Assembly (NCBI RefSeq): GCF_904067045.1
Contig: NZ_CAJFDC010000036.1
Coordinates: forward strand, 513,001-577,000
From: Pseudomonas sp. FEN
GTDB taxonomy: Bacteria > Pseudomonadota > Gammaproteobacteria > Pseudomonadales > Pseudomonadaceae
Direction: 5' to 3'
Length of the DNA: 64,000 nucleotides
Shown here: positions 60,479-64,000 of the stretch, in pieces
How the letters are laid out: the number at the start of each line of letters is the position of its first letter
Position numbering within the stretch: the first letter of the stretch is position 1
The notes under the pieces: model-generated
What the model was told of the DNA's origin: nothing
The model's input: only the letters and a program-made list of their open reading frames with translations
Databases searched by the model: none
Program-made: the position numbers and the translations under genes

Positions 60479-61174
60479 TTAGAGCGGGCAGCCCTTGGCG
60501 CGCAGGATCGCATCGAAGCGGTCCGGGTCCAGGGTACCGGCTTCAATCGCCGCCAGCGTGGCTTTTTCCCGCGCCAGCAGATCGTGGCAGCGCACCAGCA
60601 GCTCCGGCAGTTCGGAGCGGGCCGCGGCGACCACGCCGTCACCGTCGCCAATCATCAGGTCGCCCGGGGTTACCAGCATGCCGGCACAGGAAATCGGGAC
60701 GTTGATTTCGCCCCCGCCGTCGGTGCTCGGGCCACGGTGTACGCCGCCAATGGCGTAGGCCGGCAGCTCGCCGGTCTGCCATTCGTCAAGGTCGCGCAGG
60801 GCGCCGTTGATCACCACGCCGACGATACCGGCCTTGAGGGCCATGGCGCGCATGATGCCGCCGAACACCGCACGGGTCAGGTCGGCGCTGCCGTCGATCA
60901 CCAGCACATCGCCCGGGCGGGCCATCTGCATGGCCTTGAGGATCATCAGGTTGTCGCCCGGGCGCACGCGCACGGTCAGGGCATTGCCGAGCATCGGCGT
61001 GTTGCCGTGGAATGGCTTGAGGCCGAGGCCGCCGACGTTGCGCCCGAGGCAGTCGCTGACCGCGGCGGCGGGGATCTTGCTGAATTCCTTCAGCCACTTG
61101 GGGTCCATGGGCTCGGGGTTGGGATTGATCAGGTAGCCGGTGGGCCATTTGCTCGAAGAGACGACATCAAACAT
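60479..61174 (-). CDS. RraA-like aldolase/decarboxylase family protein
   Basis: A 231-residue protein of the RraA/HMG aldolase group. Features: IPAAAVSDCLGRNVGGLGLKP, RPGDNLMILKAM, ARPGDVLVIDGSADLTRAVFGG, GIVGVVINGALRDLDEW (metal-binding G-x20-R-D) and IGDGDGVVA. Family members include 4-hydroxy-4-methyl-2-oxoglutarate aldolase, oxaloacetate decarboxylase and the RNase E inhibitor RraA. The sequence suggests the enzyme branch. No catabolic genes adjoin that would name the substrate. Confidence 0.82.
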   Translation of the reverse strand: MFDVVSSSKWPTGYLINPNPEPMDPKWLKEFSKIPAAAVSDCLGRNVGGLGLKPFHGNTPMLGNALTVRVRPGDNLMILKAMQMARPGDVLVIDGSADLTRAVFGGIMRAMALKAGIVGVVINGALRDLDEWQTGELPAYAIGGVHRGPSTDGGGEINVPISCAGMLVTPGDLMIGDGDGVVAAARSELPELLVRCHDLLAREKATLAAIEAGTLDPDRFDAILRAKGCPL

Positions 61175-61348
61175 GGGAAAGCCTCGTGGCCAGCAATGTG
61201 GCGGCGTGTCGGAGTGGGGCGGGGGTGAAACGTTTGCGCGCCATTAGATTAGGCTTGCGCGGGGGGTAGGAGCAAGGGTGGGCTAGTGTGGGGATTGTTT
61301 ACGTTGTGTGGCTGAAGTGGAGAGCTTGGTCCGGCGATAACCTACCTT

Positions 61349-61482
61349 GTGGCGAGCGGGCTTGCCCGCGTTGGGCTGCGAAGCGGCCCTGAAACCGGCG
61401 GGCTCGGTGTGCCAGGACGACCAAGAATGCCGGTTTTGCGACTGCTTCGCAGCCGAGCGCGGGCAAGCCCGCTCGCCACAAG
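61349..61482. repeat. Long REP doublet (GTGGCGAGCGGGCTTGCCCG family)
   Basis: Outer arms of the family with inner GCTGCGAAGCGGCCC and GACTGCTTCGCAGC. It occupies much of the 381-bp gap 61175-61555; the rest holds no gene. Confidence 0.92.
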
Positions 61483-61555
61483 ATCGCGCTTGGCTTCAGA
61501 TTTCGTCTACTGAACGGCGTTGGGCGTGCCCCCCCATGACAAGGGGGCTCGCGGA

Positions 61556-63259
61556 TTACTGCGCGGTACGGCTCACTTCACGCAACGGCTTGCCGCGCAC
61601 CGGCGCATCGCCGGCCACGTAATAGTCGGCCTGGCTGCGCGGCAGTGGCTGGCGGCCACGGATCTTGTCGGCGATTTTCTCGGCGATCATGATCGTCGGC
61701 GCGTTGAGGTTGCCGGTGGTGATGATCGGCATGATCGACGCGTCGACCACTCGCAGGCCCTGCAGGCCATGCACGCGACCCTGGCTGTCGACCACCGCCA
61801 TCTCGTCGCTGCCCATCTTGCACGAGCAGGACGGGTGGAACGCGGTCTCGGCGTGCTCGCGGACGAACTGGTCGAGTTGCTCGTCGGTCTGCACTTCGAT
61901 GCCCGGACTGATTTCACGCCCGCGGTAAGCATCCAGTGCCGGCTGCTGCATGATTTCCCGGGTCAGGCGAATGCCGTCGCGGAACTCCTGCCAGTCCTGT
62001 TCGGTGGCCATGTAGTTGAACAGGATGCTCGGGTGCTGGCGCGGGTCCTTGGACCTGGCCTGTACACGTCCGCGGCTTGGCGAACGCATGGAACCCATGT
62101 GCGCCTGGAAGCCGTGCTCTTTCACGCCGTTGCTGCCGTTGTAGTTAATCGCCACCGGCAGGAAGTGGTACTGGATATTCGGCCATTCGAATTCCGGACG
62201 GGTGCGGATAAAACCGCCGGCCTCGAACTGGTTGCTGGCGCCGATGCCGGTGCCATTGAACAGCCATTCGGCACCGATGGCCGGCTGGTTCCACCACAGT
62301 AGCGATGGATACAGCGAGACCGGCTGGGTGCAGGCGTATTGCAGGTACAACTCCAGATGATCCTGCAGGTTCTCGCCGACCCCCGGCAGATCGTGGACCA
62401 CGGGAATGTCCAGGCTTTGCAGGAGCTTGGCCGGACCGACACCGGAGCGCTGGAGAATCTGCGGCGAAGCGATGGCGCCGCTGCACAGCAGGACTTCCTT
62501 GCGCGCGCGGGCTTCGACCGGTTCTTCGGCCGAACCCAGCAGGTAACGCACGCCGACCGCGCGCTTGCCTTCGAAGAGGATCTTGTCGGTCAGGGCGTGG
62601 GTGACGATGGTCAGGGTCGAACGTTGCTTGGCGATGTCCAGGTAGCCGCGCGCGGTACTGGCGCGACGGCCCTTGGGCGTCACGGTCCGGTCCATCGGGC
62701 CGAAGCCTTCCTGCTGGTAGCCGTTGAGGTCGGAGGTCGCGGGGTAGCCGGCTTGCACGCCGGCTTCGACCATGGCGTGGAACAGCGGATTGTTGCCGGC
62801 CTTGGGCGTGGTCACGCTGACCGGGCCTTCGCCGCCGTGGTAGTCGTTGGCGCCGATGTCACGGGTTTCCGCCTTGCGGAAGTACGGCAGGCAATCGAGG
62901 TAGCTCCAGTCTTCCAGGCCTGGCAGCTTGGCCCAGCCGTCATAGTCCAGGGCATTGCCGCGGATGTAGCACATGCCGTTGATCAGCGAGGAGCCGCCGA
63001 GGCCCTTGCCGCGACCGCACTCCATGCGCCGCCCGTTCATGTGCGGTTCCGGGTCGGTTTCATAGGCCCAGTTGTAGCGCCGGCCTTGCAGCGGGAAGGC
63101 GAGGGCGGCGGGCATCTGGGTGCGGAAGTCGAAGCGGTAGTCGGGACCACCGGCTTCGAGCAGCAGGACGCTGACGCCGGCGTCTTCGGTCAGGCGGGTG
63201 GCCAGGGTGTTACCGGCGGAGCCGGCACCGATGATGATGTAATCGAATTCTTGGGACAT
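61556..63259 (-). CDS. betA: Choline dehydrogenase
   Basis: A 567-residue GMC oxidoreductase that oxidises choline to betaine aldehyde at the membrane. Features: FAD motif DYIIIGAGSAGNTLATRL (GxGxxG at residues 11-16), GRGKGLGGSSLINGMCYIRGN (GMC signature 1), GAIASPQILQRSGVGP (signature 2), and catalytic-histidine region AFHPSCSCKMG with NLNAPTIMIAEKIAD at the end. The start at 63259 (MSQEFDYIIIG) follows family practice; the open frame upstream is REP sequence. betB lies upstream on the same strand, so choline to glycine betaine is complete. Confidence 0.95.
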   Translation of the reverse strand: MSQEFDYIIIGAGSAGNTLATRLTEDAGVSVLLLEAGGPDYRFDFRTQMPAALAFPLQGRRYNWAYETDPEPHMNGRRMECGRGKGLGGSSLINGMCYIRGNALDYDGWAKLPGLEDWSYLDCLPYFRKAETRDIGANDYHGGEGPVSVTTPKAGNNPLFHAMVEAGVQAGYPATSDLNGYQQEGFGPMDRTVTPKGRRASTARGYLDIAKQRSTLTIVTHALTDKILFEGKRAVGVRYLLGSAEEPVEARARKEVLLCSGAIASPQILQRSGVGPAKLLQSLDIPVVHDLPGVGENLQDHLELYLQYACTQPVSLYPSLLWWNQPAIGAEWLFNGTGIGASNQFEAGGFIRTRPEFEWPNIQYHFLPVAINYNGSNGVKEHGFQAHMGSMRSPSRGRVQARSKDPRQHPSILFNYMATEQDWQEFRDGIRLTREIMQQPALDAYRGREISPGIEVQTDEQLDQFVREHAETAFHPSCSCKMGSDEMAVVDSQGRVHGLQGLRVVDASIMPIITTGNLNAPTIMIAEKIADKIRGRQPLPRSQADYYVAGDAPVRGKPLREVSRTAQ

Positions 63260-63310
63260 GAAATGCAGCCCTCGTTGAAGTGGGTCGGGCGCAGGCCGAT
63301 GCGATTCAAA

Positions 63311-63443
63311 TGTGGCGAGGGGGTTTACCCCCGTTCGGCTGCGCGGCAGTCGCAAAGTCAGCGACCGTGTTCTGTCTGAGGCAACGCGGAGCCCGGGTTT
63401 GGGGCCGCTTCGCGGCCCAACGGGGGCAAGCCCCCTCGCCACG
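63311..63443. repeat. Long REP doublet between betB and betA
   Basis: Variant of the long family: outer arms TGTGGCGAGGGGGTTTACCC and GGGGGCAAGCCCCCTCGCCA, inner GGCTGCGCGGCAGTCGC and GGGCCGCTTCGCGGCCC. Confidence 0.9.
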
Positions 63444-63472
63444 ATTGGCCCAACCGCAGGCTCCGTGTTGGC

Positions 63473-64000
63473 TTAGAACACCGAGTTGTATTCGCCCAAC
63501 TCGACCTGTACCGATTTGATCCGGGTGAAGTTGTTCAGCGAGCTGATGCCGTTTTCCCGGCCGACCCCCGACTGCTTGTAGCCGCCGACCGGCATCTTGG
63601 CGTCGGACTCGCCCCAGGCGTTGATCCAGCAGATACCGGCTTCCAACTGATGAATCACCCGGTGAGCACGGTTCAGATCCTTGGTCACCACCCCGGCGGC
63701 CAGGCCGAACTCGGTGTCGTTGGCGCGGCGGATCACTTCTTCTTCGGTTTCGTAGCTGAGGATGCTCATCACCGGGCCGAAGATCTCTTCACGAACGATG
63801 CTCATGTCATCGCTGCAATCGGTGAACACGGTCGGCGCGACAAAGGCACCCTTGGCGAATTCACCCGCAGTCAGGCGTTCGCCACCGCACAGCAGGCGCG
63901 CACCTTCTGCCTTGCCCTTGGCGATGTAGCCGAGCACGCTTTCCATATGGGCGAAGCTGACCAGCGGGCCGAAGTTGGTGTTTTCGTCCTGCGGGTCACC
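63473..64000 (-). CDS. betB: Betaine aldehyde dehydrogenase, C-terminal part (5' end outside window)
   Basis: The last 175 codons of an NAD-dependent aldehyde dehydrogenase. Visible: FGPLVSFAHMESVLGYIAKG, VREEIFGPVMSILSYETEEEVI, RANDTEFGLAAGVVT, GICWINAWGESDAKMPVGGYKQSGVGREN and the C-terminus EYNSVF. The WINAWGESDAKMPVGG segment is typical of BetB. The catalytic cysteine and glutamate lie outside the window. It produces glycine betaine from the BetA product and is the upstream member of betBA; a regulator such as BetI may lie further on. Confidence 0.93.
   Translation of the reverse strand, partial: GDPQDENTNFGPLVSFAHMESVLGYIAKGKAEGARLLCGGERLTAGEFAKGAFVAPTVFTDCSDDMSIVREEIFGPVMSILSYETEEEVIRRANDTEFGLAAGVVTKDLNRAHRVIHQLEAGICWINAWGESDAKMPVGGYKQSGVGRENGISSLNNFTRIKSVQVELGEYNSVF

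Noticed and set aside
63260..63442. N-terminal extension of betA of 61 codons
   Set aside because: The extension is the translated REP at 63311-63443; the GMC family start is at 63259.

Overview
The window looks like chromosome of a fluorescent Pseudomonas, most likely the P. fluorescens group. It has high GC and codon use. Gene neighbourhoods match what I remember of P. aeruginosa (chpA-chpC, rsmE-bioA, yceI, rhlE, metF-ahcY, metK-arsR-tktA-epd-pgk-fba). Palindromic REP doublets typical of this group sit in most intergenic gaps. Species cannot be fixed without a database search. I saw no rRNA, tRNA, prophage, CRISPR array or IS element other than one REP-associated tyrosine transposase (RAYT).

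Layout. 1-1770: end of the Chp chemosensory cluster that controls twitching and cAMP (chpA C-terminus, chpC). 1940-10470: a complete biotin-independent malonate decarboxylase locus (mdcABCDEGH, madLM transporter, divergent mdcR); mdcB carries a REP doublet in frame. 11115-12160: a hemolysin III family gene whose 3' end is repeated four times in tandem (103-bp unit). 12180-16132: rsmE, bioA, cytochrome b561, yceI. 16148-22715: rhlE, a periplasmic binding protein, a glycosyltransferase-like gene, metF and ahcY, with an SAH riboswitch and a good sigma-70 promoter before ahcY. 23042-29546: acyl-CoA thioesterase, a DUF2975/XRE pair behind a perfect palindrome, MAPEG protein, mltA, a cytochrome c' lipoprotein, DUF1090-type proteins and ligB.

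29734-38647 is a central-metabolism block: metK behind a fused ArsR-methyltransferase regulator (SahR-like) with a perfect 26-bp palindrome, then tktA, epd, pgk, two small lipoproteins and class II fba. With metF and ahcY this completes most of the activated-methyl cycle. 38700-40906 is a repeat-rich accessory zone: four REP doublets, three related octamer satellites, a RAYT gene and a frameshifted DUF6124-like gene whose 3' end has been copied along with the REPs. 41394-43652 holds an AT-rich ricin-fold gene, a PL7 alginate lyase and a small unknown gene.

43891-53960: a REC-PAS-GGDEF-EAL protein, a zinc metallopeptidase, a winged-helix protein, elaA, a binding protein, a YccS-like FUSC transporter, an HI0933-type flavoprotein and dbpA. 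54273-64000: an MdtD-like exporter, a solitary rhlA homologue, a TldD/PmbA pair, an RraA-like enzyme and betA/betB for choline to glycine betaine.

The most unusual items are the REP doublet accommodated inside mdcB, the fourfold duplication of the hemolysin III tail, the RAYT/REP/octamer zone and the solitary rhlA.
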